Shown here piece by piece: positions 11,736 through 23,555 of a DNA stretch of 64,000 nucleotides. Below the pieces are notes generated by a model. That model saw only the letters and a program-made list of their open reading frames with translations, ran no database searches and was not told the origin of the DNA. Every line of letters begins with the position of its first letter. Positions within the stretch are counted from its first letter, which is position 1. A program made the position numbers and the translations under genes. Origin of the DNA: Cercis canadensis (lineage: Eukaryota; Streptophyta; Magnoliopsida; Fabales; Fabaceae); the NCBI GenBank assembly GCA_003255065.1, contig QAOA01005223.1, positions 39,687-103,686 of the forward strand. The letters are read 5' to 3'.

Positions 11736-13177
11736 GTGGGTTTAATGGCACATTTATTGGTTTTAGAGAGCATAGTGTTTAATTTCAACGGTTTTATTAT
11801 TGCCATGTACTTTCCTGCCTTTTCAAAAATAATAACATGTATGATCATTTTAGCAGGAAGAATATTGATTTTCATTCAATTTCTTGTTATTATATATATA
11901 TATATTTTAATAATTGTGTCCTTTCAATATGGATTAAGATCCGATCATGTCACTTGAATCATGTTATTTAGATCTGAGTCATACATTCTATTAAAGTTCA
12001 TCTCAACTATTAAATATTAATGTGTTTTAATGGTTCATATGAGTTTTAATGAAATGGACAGCTCAAATTTGAGCAACATGACTTAAGTGACATGATTGAA
12101 TCCAGGTCTCTTCAATATGGCTTCGACAGTCTCTGTTATGCAAGTTTTGTTTTAATCTTTAGTTTTCACAAACTGAAATTGTTTTTCTAATCAAACTTTT
12201 GAATATCAATCTTGACATATGACATAATGATTAAACTCTTCATTGAGCTCTAATGTCAATAGTTACGATGGGATTTCCAAATTTAATGAAGTGAATTAAA
12301 CGTGAAACCTACAGCAACAATTAGAAGAGAAAATTATTCATCAAGAGATTACAAATGCTTATAACAGGTGATATGAATGATGTGTCAAGGTCGCCTTGTT
12401 TGTTAGTTCAACTAACAGCATGTGAAAGCAAAGAGAGCTAGAAGAGTAATGAAATTCACATACTAGTTAATTATTTTTATATTCTTTCAGACATTACATA
12501 CATTACATACATAATGTCTAAATTTCACTGAAATTTTTTTAATTTTTTCTTTTGTATAATTCAGATCTTACACATTGTATCATATACTGTGCAGATAAAT
12601 TATTTCGAGATCAAATGGGTCTGCAAGACCAAACGACTTATGGGTAAGTGATATTTAAATTATTTTTAAAATCTGTGAATTCTGTTCTCAAACCCAAACA
12701 GTAGTTAAAAAAAAAAGGATCAATGAGCAATATACCAATTTCAATATTCTGCTTTGTCCCTCTTATCTATTGCTGTCTTCTTTGCTTTTAGATTATTGAA
12801 TTGTTACTTGATTTATTTCGATATTCTTTTCTACAAAAGTAGAGTACGTATGAGTTGGGAATGTATATTACTATTTCACTTTTTCTTAATCAAGGACTGT
12901 TATCATGATGTAGAAGAAACAGAACCAGCAGTTGTTATAGTTGTTGCTACAACTGCTGAAACGGCTCATTTTTTTTTATTTTTTTTTTCTTTTTGTCGTT
13001 TTTCTTGCCATGCCACTGCTCATTATACCTAATGTTTTAACTCGAAACTTATCAAGTGTTTTAGGTAGCAATTAATTAAATTCTAGAATGCTACTCAAGA
13101 ATTGAATTTTTTAAGGATATCCCTAGCTAGCATTGTTGTATTTTGTCCATGGTAAATCTAATAGTTTGTGAATGATC
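11736..13177. other. Non-coding part of block U
   Basis: AT-rich sequence without a convincing gene. Parts recur in unit 2 (from about 35,450) and unit 3 (to about 54,830). Nothing further is recognised in it. Confidence 0.6.
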
Positions 13178-13762
13178 TAGTGTTTTAAAAATTGGACCAG
13201 ATCAAACAGTTTGACAGGTCCAACCAGTGATGGTCTAGATTTCGGTTCGGTTTGGTTGGGGGGGGGGGGGGGGGGCAAATTGCTTGGGCGGTTTATCTGG
13301 TGAAAAGCGCTTTGAACTGGTGTGAATTGGTATTGGTTTTACATAATCAGACAGTTCATTGAATTTCTTTTTTGTTTTTTATTTTTTTTTAACTCCCTTC
13401 CTTTAAAGGATAAAATGCTTGTACCACCAAATTAATGCTTCTTTTTTTTGAATGAATTTGCATTATAATTTATTTAGTCTTATTTAGATTGTATAATGAG
13501 TAAATATTGACCATAAGAAATTTCAAACCCTCATTCCAAAAAAGGAAAAAAGCATCTGCCAATAGGCCAACTTTAATTTTATTATCAAATTTGCATCAAA
13601 ATATATTTTATTATAACTTAGGTTTAAATAAGTACATTAAATATTATATTTACATAAAAATTATATTTATGCCATTATCTGGTCTGACCCTTGGTCTAAC
13701 CGGTTAGATTGATTCAACCGATGCTCAACCAACAATTTGTTCACCAGTTTGAAAAACATTGA
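13178..13762. mobile_element. MITE-like element in block U, copy 1
   Basis: Its ends are similar in inverted orientation: TGTTTTAAAAATTGG at the left and, on the other strand, TGTTTTTCAAACTGG at the right. The interior is rich in CCGGTT-like and GGTTCGG-like words and holds an 18-G run (13,258-13,275). No clear target duplication was found. A second copy is at 36,144-36,687. It may be a decayed hAT-type MITE. Confidence 0.4.
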
Positions 13763-14205
13763 GTTTATCTGAATGGGAAAACTCTAGTCAAATATCAAGC
13801 TATTTACTGCCACCTAAAATACTACTTCACTCAATAGTAAAACAATGGTTGTTGGGTGTAATTTGTCAAAGCCAGCAGCATGGCTTTACCACCGAATTCT
13901 AACTTCAACTTTGGCAAACTAGATTTTTCTTGTAGTGCATAAATAACCAATAGCAATGCTAGCATGTGTGAGAGTCTATAGTACATGATCCACCACCACT
14001 AAATTCAAGCCACAGAGAGCGTGCCAAAAAAAAATTTAAAAATTTTAAAATAACTTTTTTAACACGCTTTTTTATATTGTGACATTTTATATTTTATAAG
14101 AAATTATCTCTTCTGAAACAAGATAGGTGATTTAGTTTTTTAAAATTTTTGTAATGACACAATTTACTGGGTACGTCTCACTTGAACCTACCCACTTGGT
14201 TGAGA

Positions 14206-14500
14206 GGTAGCACTACTCAAAAGTGGTGATTGTACGATAAAAAACACGTAAAATTAATAGTTTATAAATAATATTAGATAATATTTTTGGAAAAATGAAA
14301 CTAATATATATTTTTTAATTGTCATAATTTCATCTTACAGTTGTAGTATTNGGTAGCACTACTCCTCAAAAGTGCTGATTGTACGATAAAAAACACGTAA
14401 AATTAATAGTTTATAAATAATATTAGATAATATTTTTGGAAAAATGAAACTAATATATATTTTTTAATTGTCATAATTTCATCTTACAGTTGTAGTATTA
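14206..14500. other. Join with duplicated flanks (N at 14,351)
   Basis: About 145 bp starting GGTAGCACTACT is repeated on both sides of the single N. Probably unmerged contig ends. Confidence 0.8.
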
Positions 14501-15245
14501 AATCAACTAAGTATAATATATATTAACTGTCTGATAGTCATACATATGATATTTAAATTTGATTAAGTGAATGATTGAGGAGTTAGTCATACATATGATA
14601 TTTAAATTTGATTACATTTCATTAACTGCTAGTATTCTCAAAATGAAATATTCTTGATCACATCATAATGGCACAGAGATTCAAACACTTGACTTTCTCC
14701 TAACTATTTAGACTTCTCATCACTAAATCATATTTAATGACTTCAAAATTTATCATATTAGTATCAAAATAGAAAGCATTGAATAATAAAAATGCATATA
14801 ATCACTCAACGTTCTAAGTAAAAGATTAGGTTATGTTGTCCAATAAATAAAAATTAATAGTATTTGTTATTTTCATCTTACAAAGCGATGAAATGTTAAA
14901 TATTGAACAATTATTGATCCTTCTTTATTAGAATTACCAAAAAAAAAAAAAGCTAAGAAAAAATTCTTTAAAAAATAAAATTATACTTCATAATAATTAT
15001 TAGTCATCATATTGTTTATTTTTGTTTTTAAAAGACATTTTCTTTAATTTTCTTTTTTAATTAGTAATTCTCCTAAAATTAAACATAGGCGGAGGCAAAA
15101 CCTAGGGTTCAAGAGATGTTAGACCATTCACTCATATGACATGATTTAGAATTGGCATGATTAGTCCTCTCCACTTTCTTTTATGTCTTTTTTTTTTTTT
15201 TTTTTTTTTGAAATGAAACNTTCTTTCTTTTGAAATGAAACCAGT

Positions 15246-16622
15246 TCTTGTGAGAAAAAAGAGTGCAAATGCAGCTATCGTTTGGCAAGTAATACAATAA
15301 GAGTGAAATATCGTCCCATGAGGATTAAAGTTACTAAATATCAAAATTTAATGAATTCTAATTTTATCTAAACAATTGGATAATGAGAATATGCACTATT
15401 AAAATCAAAAAGACTGAAAGTAAATAAAAGCAAGTAAAATCACGATTTAATATAGAGATAAAGTCTAGGGTTTCCAATTTCACCATAACTAATTCAAATT
15501 GCATTCTTTATATCCTTAATCTAAAATTATCTTCTTAATTCATGGTCAAGATTTCCTAATTTATACACTAGCCTTTCCGAGGTCTAATGAAAATATGTTT
15601 AATTACTAATTCACTATATTCCTATGTGAATTAAAATAGCTAAAAACTCATTAAGTTTTATGGATCACTTGTAGCGACTACACAAATCATGTAAGTATAT
15701 TNGCTAATAACTCATTAAGTTTTATGGATCACTTGTAGCGACTACACAAATCATGTAAGTATATTACTATCCTACATGCAATTTATGGTATTCTACCCAA
15801 TGAACTAAACACATAATTCCCCTCCTAGTTCTATTATGATTAACTCATCATCCAATTAATGGCCAATTAATTAGAAGTATTAAGATTAGTGTAGAACACT
15901 TAGAAAAGAAAATCTATAGATTAATTCAATAAAAAAAATATAACTATTCATAGTTAGACTACATCTAGCCCTAGAAAGGAAAATTAGTTCATAACAACAA
16001 AGTAAAACATCCTAATAATAAATCTAAACATAAGCAAAAGAAAGTAGAAAAAGAAAAACTAGTTAAGAAGATGGATCCATTGCCGTCTCCTCCTTCGCAC
16101 CTTGCTCTTCTCTCCTTCAATCCTCAACTTATGAGAACTAATTGGAAATCCTAATCTAGTCCTAAAATTACCTATTTATAGTTCCTTAGAAGTCTAAATA
16201 CAATAGGATATGTTTTGGGGTTTAAAACCTACAAGAAGTAGGAAAGCAGATAAAAATCACACACATGACATTACTCGAGGCGCCTAGGTGCTGCCCTTGC
16301 TGGAAATTGTATCGAGGTTATTGATGTAGCAACGCCTAGGCCCTTGGAATGCAGTGCCTAGGCGCTGGCTTCTCTAAAATCTATACTTCTTGCAAAGCGT
16401 TGAGGCTGTGAGGATGTAGCGCCTAGGCTCTGTCCCCTCTACAACTTGCCTATTTCAGTTCCAAATGTAGATTTTTCATTCGAGAACAATGTGACATCCT
16501 TTCAATTGTTCTAGTCCTCTAAAAACAACACAAAAACACACCTTACGTTAATAAAAATTCCAATAACAAACACAACATTAAGCTAAAAATATCTAAAGAG
16601 TGAATATAAAATCCACTCATCA
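15246..16622 (-). repeat. Solo LTR in block Y, copy 2
   Basis: Second copy of the solo LTR. The right flank CTAGT is at 16,623-16,627 and the left flank has mutated to CCAGT (15,241-15,245). It contains the join N at 15,702, with about 60 bp duplicated around it. Another N, at 15,220, lies just outside in a poly-T tract. Confidence 0.72.
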
Positions 16623-16645
16623 CTAGTTCTCTTTACTTTTAATTA

Positions 16646-16880
16646 TATTATGTCAGAGACAATCAAGAAGAAGAGAATTGAAACAATGTGAAGAATGAAA
16701 TTGTATTGAATTGATTAACTGAATATTTACACAGTGCACATATATATAGCAGAAGCACCTAGGTTTGGTGTGTAGAATAATCAATCATCGAACTAACTTC
16801 TGTTATCTAACTTACTACAGCTAATAGCTCTAACTGACTAGTTGATGTGGCTAATAACTAACTAGCTGACGTGTCTAATA
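16646..16880 (-). repeat. 3' LTR of copia-2
   Basis: 235 bp, next to a purine tract that reads CACCTTGAGGGGAAG on the minus strand (16,881-16,895). Confidence 0.9.
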
Positions 16881-16887
16881 CTTCCCC

Positions 16888-19800
16888 TCAAGGTGGGAGA
16901 TAAATGTCTAATACTCCAATCTTGTACAGTAAGTATTTGAACTGGGTGGCAGGGGCTGCTTTTGTTAAAAGATCAGCCAATTGGTGTTGAGACTTGACAT
17001 GGACTAGCTTGATGAAGCCAGAGTTGACATGTTCATGTATGAAGTGACAATCAATGTCTACATGCTTGGACCGCTCATGAGAAGTTGGATTGGAAGCCAA
17101 ATGTATGGCAGATTGATTGTCATAAAAAAACCATTATTGAATGAACTGATATGGCAAAAACTTTGCATAACTTTTGCAGCCATAAGAGTTCACTAGTGAC
17201 ACTGGCCAAGGCTCGATATTCAGCCTCTGCAGAAGATCTTGAGACAATTAGTTGCCTTTTAGATTTCCAAGTTATGGAAGAATTGCCAATGAAGACATAG
17301 TAACCAGTTGTGGATCTTCTGGTATCAATGCAGCTTCCCTAATCAGCATTAGCAAAGGCTGTGATTTTGAGAGAAGAATTGGAAGGAAAGAATAGTCCTT
17401 GACCTGGGCTTGATTTGAGGTACTGAAGGAGATGATGAACAGAGGCTAGATGAGGAGTTCTAGGNTGCAGCCATAAGAGTTCACTAGTGACACTGGCCAA
17501 GGCTCGATATTCAGCCTCTGCAGAAGATCTTGAGACAATTGGTTGCCTTTTAGATTTCTAAGTTATGGAAGAATTGCCAATGAAGACATAGTAACCGGTT
17601 GTGGATCTTCTGGTATCAATGCAGCTTCCCTAATCAGCATTAGCAAAGGCTGTGATTTTGAGAGAAGAATTGGAAGGAAAGAATAGTCCTTGACCTGGGC
17701 TTGATTTGAGGTACTGAAGGAGATGATGAACAGGGGCTGCTTTTGTTAAAAGATCAGCCAATTGGTGTTGAGACTTGACATGGACTAGCTTGATGAAGCC
17801 AGAGTTGACATGTTCACGTATGAAGTGACAATCAATGTCTACATGCTTGGACCGCTCATGAGAAGTTGGATTGGAAGCCAAATGTATGGCAGATTGATTG
17901 TCATAAAAAAACCATTATTGAATGAACTGATATGGCAAAAACTCTGCATAACTTTTGCAGCCATAAGAGTTCACTAGTAACACTGGCCAAGGCTCGATAT
18001 TCAGCCTCTGCAGAAGATCTTGAGACAATTGGTTGCCTTTTAGATTTCCAAGTTATGGAAGAATTGCCAATGAAGACATAGTAACCGGTTGTGGATCTTC
18101 TAATATCAATGCAGCTTCCCTAATCAGCTTTAGCAAAGGCTGTGATTTTGAGAGAAGAATTGGAAGGAAAGAATAGTCCTTGACCTGGGCTTGATTTGAG
18201 GTACTGAAGGAGATGATGAACAGAGGCTAGATGAGGAGTTCTAGGACATGACATGAACTGGCTCAGTTTATTCACAACGTAGCTAATCTCGGGTCTATAA
18301 ATGGTTAGGTACATGAGGCGACCAATCAGTCTTCGATACATGGAGGCATTTGGTAATAAGTCCCCATCAATTTTATTGAGTTTTAAGTTAGGTTCCATTG
18401 GAACTGACAGTGGTTTAGAAGCTGAGAATCCAGTATCCTCCAACAATTGTAAAGTGTATTTTCATTGGGAGAGAGATATACCTTTGGCGGAATGAGCTAT
18501 CTCCAAGCCAAGAAAATACTTCAAAGGACCAAGGACTTTGAGCTTGAATAGCTTCTGCAGCAGCTGCTGAATTTGATGAACTAGCTTGGCATTTGGGCCT
18601 CAAGGACTATGTCATTGACATAAACAAGGAGAATGACCAGTATGGCACCTTTGCCAATAGTAAAGAGAGAATAATCAATGTGAGACTGAGAGAAGCCATG
18701 TTGGAGTAATGTAGTGGAAAACTTGTGAAACCACTGTCTAGAGGCCTATCTCAAGCCATAGAGTGATTTGTTGAGCTTACATACTATGTTCTCCCCCTTA
18801 GCTGTATACCCCAAGGGTAATTGCATATATACTTCCTCAAATAAATCATCATTTAAGAAAGCATTGTTGACATCGAGTTGGACCAATGTCCATTTTCTTA
18901 CTGCTGCAACAGAAAGCAATAACTTGACAGTGGTGATTTTGGCCACTAGTGAGAAGGTATCCAGGAAATTAATCCCTGCTTGTTGAGTATAGCCCTTTGC
19001 CACCAAATGAGCTTTATATCTATCCAAGCTACCATCAGCCTTGTACTTAACTTTGTAGAGCCATCTGCAACCAACGGTGTATCTATCCTTTGGAAAGGGC
19101 ACTATTGTCCAGTTGTGGTTTGCTTCAAGGGCATCTAATTCTTCCTTCATGGCTAACCTCTATTCAGGATATTTGATTGCTTGATGATAAAACTGTGGTT
19201 CATAGATGTTAGACACTTGCATGATGAAATTTTTGTAGCCAGTGAATAACCTATCATAGGTCACTACCTGCTATATTCGATAGGCAATAGTAGGAGCTGA
19301 CAATGAGCACACATAGTCTTGCAAATAGGTAAGGGGTCTGATAGTTCTGTTAGTCCTGCGATTGCGTTGATTTTGAGAAAGAGTGGTATCAGTTGCTAAG
19401 GGAGTTCGAGCATAGGGATTTTGAGCAATTACAGATATTGGAGTAGTAACAGTATCTGTGATGACAAGAGAAAGATTGTCTATTTGCAAGGGTGGAAAAT
19501 CATCAGCTGTGGTAGGAAGACAAGTAAGGTCAGGTTGAGAGATTGGAATGACCATGGCATGAAAAATATCCATTGCCTTGGGTGTTTTTGACAGTGCCCA
19601 AAAGGGAAACACAATTTCATGAAAAAGTACATATCTAGAAATGATGAACTTTCTGGTTTGAAGATTATAGAGTTTGTATCCTTTGTACCCGATGGGATAT
19701 CCCATGAAGATGGCAAGCACTGCTCGTGGAGAGAATTTGTTTCTTTCATGTAAGGGAGTGGATACAAAGCAAAGGCATCCAAACACCTTGAATGCTGCAT

Positions 19801-21105
19801 AATTTGGGTCTTTGTTGTAAAGGAGTTGATAAAGGGGTTTGGTGCTTGAGCAGAGGGGATGGTGTTCTATTACTGAAAAAAAACTGTTGTCATGATGCAT
19901 TCACCCCAAAATCTTAAAGTAAGGTTTGATTGAAACATTAAGGATTTGGCCTCATTTAACAAATGTTGGTGTTTTCTCTCAACCACTGAATTTTGTTCAG
20001 GCTTGTAGGGGCATGAGAATTGATAAACTATCCCTTCCTTTTGCAGAAAATCTGTCAAAGCCAACTCTTTGGCATTGTTAGTCCGTAGTTGTTTTATGGT
20101 TTTGCCAATCTGAGTTTTGATCATGGCAAAGAAGTTAATGATGGAATTGGTAGCTTCTGATTTTTCGTTTCAGCAGATAAATCCATGTGAACTCTTTGCA
20201 GTCATTAACAATTGTGAGAAAATAATTCTTGCCACCATGAGTGCAAAGATGGTAAGCTCCCCAAATGTCATAGTGAACTAGATCAAAAGGATTAATGGAC
20301 AAGTTATTAGAAGAGGTGAAAGACAATCTTCGAAGTTTAGAAAGAGGACAGACTTGACAATTATTTGAAGAGTAATGCAAGAGATAAGAAAAAGGAATTT
20401 TATTGCTGATTATTTTCAAGACTTTGTCAGACAAATGACCTACCCTAGCATGCCATAAATGTGCATGACTTGAGTTATGTGATATTGAAATACAACTGGA
20501 ATTATTGAAAGAATGTAAATCAGAGTGATTTACTACAAAAGACTCAATTGATGAATTATGAACAGCATGGATTCTTCCTATATCAGCAAAAGCTTGTTGA
20601 GTGACCAAGTTTGCTTGGTAAATGTATAAACCTTCGCATAGATTACCCCTGCCATTAATCATCCTCAATTGCTTGGGATCCTGGATATGGAAGGAATCAT
20701 TGTGGAAAGTAATAGTTAATGATGAATGTTGTAACAAAGCTGCTACTGATATGAGATTAACATGAAAATCTGGAATGTAAAGGACTTTGTGCAACAAAAA
20801 ATTAGGTGATAATTGGACAGTGCCTATAGCTGAAATTGAAACTGAAACTTTGGAATTATTTGGAAGAGTGACAAATTGGTTTTTCAAAGATTTGTAGGAA
20901 GTAAAATATTTCATGGAATGACAGACATGCGATGTTGCTCCTGAATCAGTGATCCAGGAATCTGAATTAACAATAGAAGATGCATTAAAGGTAGAAAGAA
21001 TTATACGAGTGGGGTTTGACTATACAAAATTGTCCACATCAGGTATAGCAGCTTGTGACAGTTGAGTTTGAAGCAAATGAATCAATTGTTGGTATTGTTG
21101 TGATG
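16888..21105 (-). pseudogene. copia-2 pol (inactivated, partly duplicated)
   Basis: Reading on the minus strand: protease DSGATSHVC (about 20,945), integrase HLWHARVGHL ... CQVCPLSK, core HYDIWGAY and YKPEQNSVVERKH (20,760-19,870), then RT with [10 protein letters not shown] and [11 protein letters not shown] (19,150-18,740). The RT active site is YVND near 18,620, where the family has YVDD. RNase H with LADLLTKAA ends near 16,888. Several stops and frameshifts break the frame. About 510 bp of the RNase H region occurs at 16,946-17,464 and again at 17,735-18,243, with a third partial copy between; the N at 17,465 suggests part of this is an assembly effect. Confidence 0.88.
17177..17735. other. 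Join with duplicated flanks (N at 17,465)
   Basis: Sequence starting TGCAGCCATAAGAGTTCACT occurs on both sides of the N and a third time from about 17,957. The junction near 17,734 (AACAG then GGGCTG) has no N and could be either a real duplication point or a misjoin. Confidence 0.7.
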
Positions 21106-22019
21106 TCATTTCCAAAAGGGGGTTCTATGGCTTGATTGTGACTTGTGAGTGACAGTGGATACTTGATTCACAGTTCTTGCTTGTCTGCCTCTCTTGTATC
21201 CTGGAGGATAACCATGGAGCTTATAGCATTTGTCCTTCGTATGTCCAAGAACACCACAGTGAGCACATAGTGGTCTGTCTTTCTTGATGTTTCTTTGCTT
21301 GCCATCAGAATTGTTTATGGAATGTGAGCCATCAGAATGTAATTGCATGGGCAGCTTGAGCATCAGGGTGATTCATTAACAGATTGCCAATCTCCCTTTG
21401 CTTGTCTTCTTGAACAACCAACGAGAACACCTTGTTAATTAGGGGAAAGAGATCCATTAACAGGATTTTCTCCCTGACATGTGAGTAAGAGTCATTAAGC
21501 CCCATCAGAAAACACATCACATGTGTTCTTGAAGTAGGTGATCAATAACTGGCCTTGCAACCCCCAAATTGCAGTTGCAAATTGGACGATATTCACCAAG
21601 TTCTTCCCAGATTCCTTTCATTTTGGTGAAATATCGTCCCACTGTCATTGATCCTTGAGAAAGGTTAGCTAATTCTTTCTTGAGTTGAAAAAGTCGTGGA
21701 CCACTTTGTTGCTGGTACCTTTCTTGAAGATCTCTCCAAATGTCAGCAGTAGTAGTAGAGTATATCGCACTAGCAGTGATATCTTTTGACACTGAGTTAA
21801 GCAACCAAGAAGCAATAATGTTATTGTTTTGTTGCCAAGCCAAGAAAAGTTGAGTGTTGCACTCCTCAGGGACTTGAACTGATCCATCAACAAAGCCAAA
21901 TCTTATTCTGGGCCAGCAATGCCATGCACATGGCTCGATGCCATGAATTGTAATCCGAAGGGTGAAGAAAAAGTGGATTTGAAGCACCATCAATGGTGGA
22001 ATTCACCATTAATGCACTT
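21106..22019 (-). pseudogene. copia-2 gag (frameshifted)
   Basis: Starts MVNSTIDGASNPLFLHPSDY at 22,019. UBN2-type gag region (WRDLQERYQQQSGPRLFQL) and an intact CCHC zinc knuckle CAHCGVLGHTKDKC near 21,265 followed by YKLHGYPPGY. The frame changes near 21,905, 21,520 and 21,360, so it does not encode one protein. Confidence 0.85.
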
Positions 22020-22085
22020 AACAAGAAAAAGCAAAAGAAGACGATGCAATCGAGCTTCAAAGCACAAAGACGGAAGAGCAAGGTT

Positions 22086-22097
22086 GCTCTGATACCA
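22086..22097 (-). other. Primer-binding site of copia-2
   Basis: TGGTATCAGAGC on the minus strand, directly inside the right LTR. Confidence 0.92.
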
Positions 22098-22331
22098 TAT
22101 TACGTCAGAGACGATCAATAAGAAGAGAACTGAAACAATGTGAAGAATGAAATTGTTTGAATTGATTAACTGAATATTTACATAGTGCACGTATATATAG
22201 CAAAAGCACCTAGCTCTGGTGTGGAGAATAATCAATAATCTAACTAACTTATGTTATCTAACTTACTATAGCTAATAGCTCTAACTGACCAGCTGACGTG
22301 GCTAATAACTAACTAGCTAACGTGTCTAATG
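22098..22331 (-). repeat. 5' LTR of copia-2
   Basis: 234 bp, diverged copy of 16,646-16,880. Its outer terminal base is G where A is expected. Confidence 0.9.
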
Positions 22332-22594
22332 AATTAGTGTTACGTTATATTTTTACTTCTTTATTTATGACCTTTTTTTTTTTGGTTTTGTTTCTTTTTT
22401 TTTTTATTCTGTTTTGTGCATGTAGTATATGAATAATATTAATACAAAAAGATAAAAGTGATTCCCCTATTTAGTATCTAACTTTTCTTTCTAAAAACCC
22501 AAAATTTCATATCTATTGCTTGCGGTAACACACCATATTGAATGAGAGAGTGCAGAAGTTACACGACATATTGCTTGAGGTAAAATAATTGTTG

Positions 22595-22774
22595 CATCAG
22601 ATACCAAAGCTTTTTTTTTTTTTAGTACAAAAAAATTTAGGATGAGAGGAGACTATCTTATTCCAAGGCCAGGACATGCCTACCAAAAGGAGACTACTCC
22701 CAGTAGGATTCAAACCTATGACTTACAAATGAACTAATTATCCTTGCCAGTTGAACCATCAGATACCAAAGCTT
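22595..22774 (-). mobile_element. SINE in block Y, copy 2
   Basis: Best preserved of three copies. The 18-bp direct repeat CATCAGATACCAAAGCTT is at 22,595-22,612 and 22,757-22,774. The poly-T tail follows the left repeat, so the element reads on the minus strand. Near its 5' end the minus strand carries TGGCAAGG (A-box-like) and GGTTTGAATCC, close to the pol III B box GGTTCGAATCC. The body is about 145 bp. Typical tRNA-derived plant SINE. Confidence 0.8.
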
Positions 22775-22973
22775 CAATTATTTCTATTTTTACCTAACAT
22801 TTGGAGACACAAAGATTTAAATACAGTAAGACAAATAAGTAGCTGCCACAAAATTATATTAAAAGTTAATATAAGCAATGAAAACTTTATTTAGTTAGAA
22901 CTCTATGATATTAACTAAGCAAACCCTTTGTACCGAAAAAAGAAAAACTAAGCAACCCCCTGATAATATTTGT

Positions 22974-23319
22974 TCATTTCTTTCTATGCTTGAGAATGAC
23001 AAATAAGTCCTCGTGCTCACGAAACTTTGAATCCAATAAATGGAAATTCTCTGGTAGTTTCATTGTGTACCGTTCAAAAAACTCATCTGTAGCCTCTTCT
23101 CCAACTTGTTCTTTGAATAGTCCCTCCATGGCTGCTCTCATTGTCCCAACAACCATTTCAATAGAAGGGCTAATGTAACTCATGTGCTTGCTCAGTATAC
23201 CCATTCTTTCAATGCTAAAATTCCCATTTTTCTTTATTAATGCCTCAAATTCCTTTGATGTTGGGAAGTAGAGAGGGACATAGAAGGACTCTACGTAATT
23301 TCTTTTGGCTAATAAATCC
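22974..23319 (-). pseudogene. Orphan SABATH terminal exon 3b-2 (open frame)
   Basis: Same exon type as 9,056-9,402, here fully open from the acceptor TTGATTGCAG to the stop. It starts with one base before DLLAKRNYVESFYVPLYF and ends LFVILKHRKK. No exon 1 or 2 belongs to it. Its frame needs a phase-2 donor, whereas exon 2 of the adjacent gene II2 offers GT donors only in phase 0 (AAG/GTACTT) and phase 1 (CCA/GTAAGG). It is therefore most likely the relic of a deleted gene. A weaker alternative is splicing to an inner acceptor (ATTAG/CC) from the phase-1 donor, which keeps the frame but drops about four residues. Confidence 0.7.
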
Positions 23320-23555
23320 CTGCAATCAACAACATAAAATTGGCACTCACTTTCAAATTTTCATTTAATCTTGACTGTTTATTTTTGACGGTCAAGATTA
23401 ATTAATTTTCACATCAACAATTCTCATATTGCTACATTAGGGAGGTATATGCTAGAATCCCCCTAAAATATAATTCATGCATCCAGCAAGTTTAGTCTTC
23501 TAGAGTTACACACATATATATAGACATCATTTTGATAACATCTTTTTTTTTTATC

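Larger units (their letters stand above)
1..14540. repeat. Array unit 1 (genes I1 and II1)
   Basis: First of three copies of a large segment with the order group I SABATH gene, block X (about 6,470-6,950), block Y (about 6,950-9,640), group II SABATH gene and block U (about 11,340-14,540). The same blocks recur in the same order in units 2 and 3. Block Y holds a solo LTR and a SINE in every unit. Bases 1-136 match the sequence 3' of gene I3 (about 37,660-37,800). The left end of the unit lies outside the window. Confidence 0.8.
16646..22331 (-). mobile_element. Ty1/copia retrotransposon copia-2
   Basis: Copia element on the minus strand inside block Y of unit 2. The left LTR (16,646-16,880) is its 3' LTR and the right LTR (22,098-22,331) its 5' LTR. 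Target duplication AATTA lies at 16,641-16,645 and 22,332-22,336. In the minus orientation the LTR begins TATTAGACAC and ends ACATAATA or ACGTAATA, again TA...TA; the outer base of the right copy has mutated. The LTRs differ at roughly 20 positions, so this insertion is older than copia-1 or copia-3. The RNase H part is duplicated around the N at 17,465. Confidence 0.93.

Noticed and set aside
12754..13032. Open frame of 92 codons in block U, with a related frame at 35,557
   Set aside because: Low-complexity, Phe-rich translation of T-rich DNA with no domain; the paralogous copies do not keep the frame.
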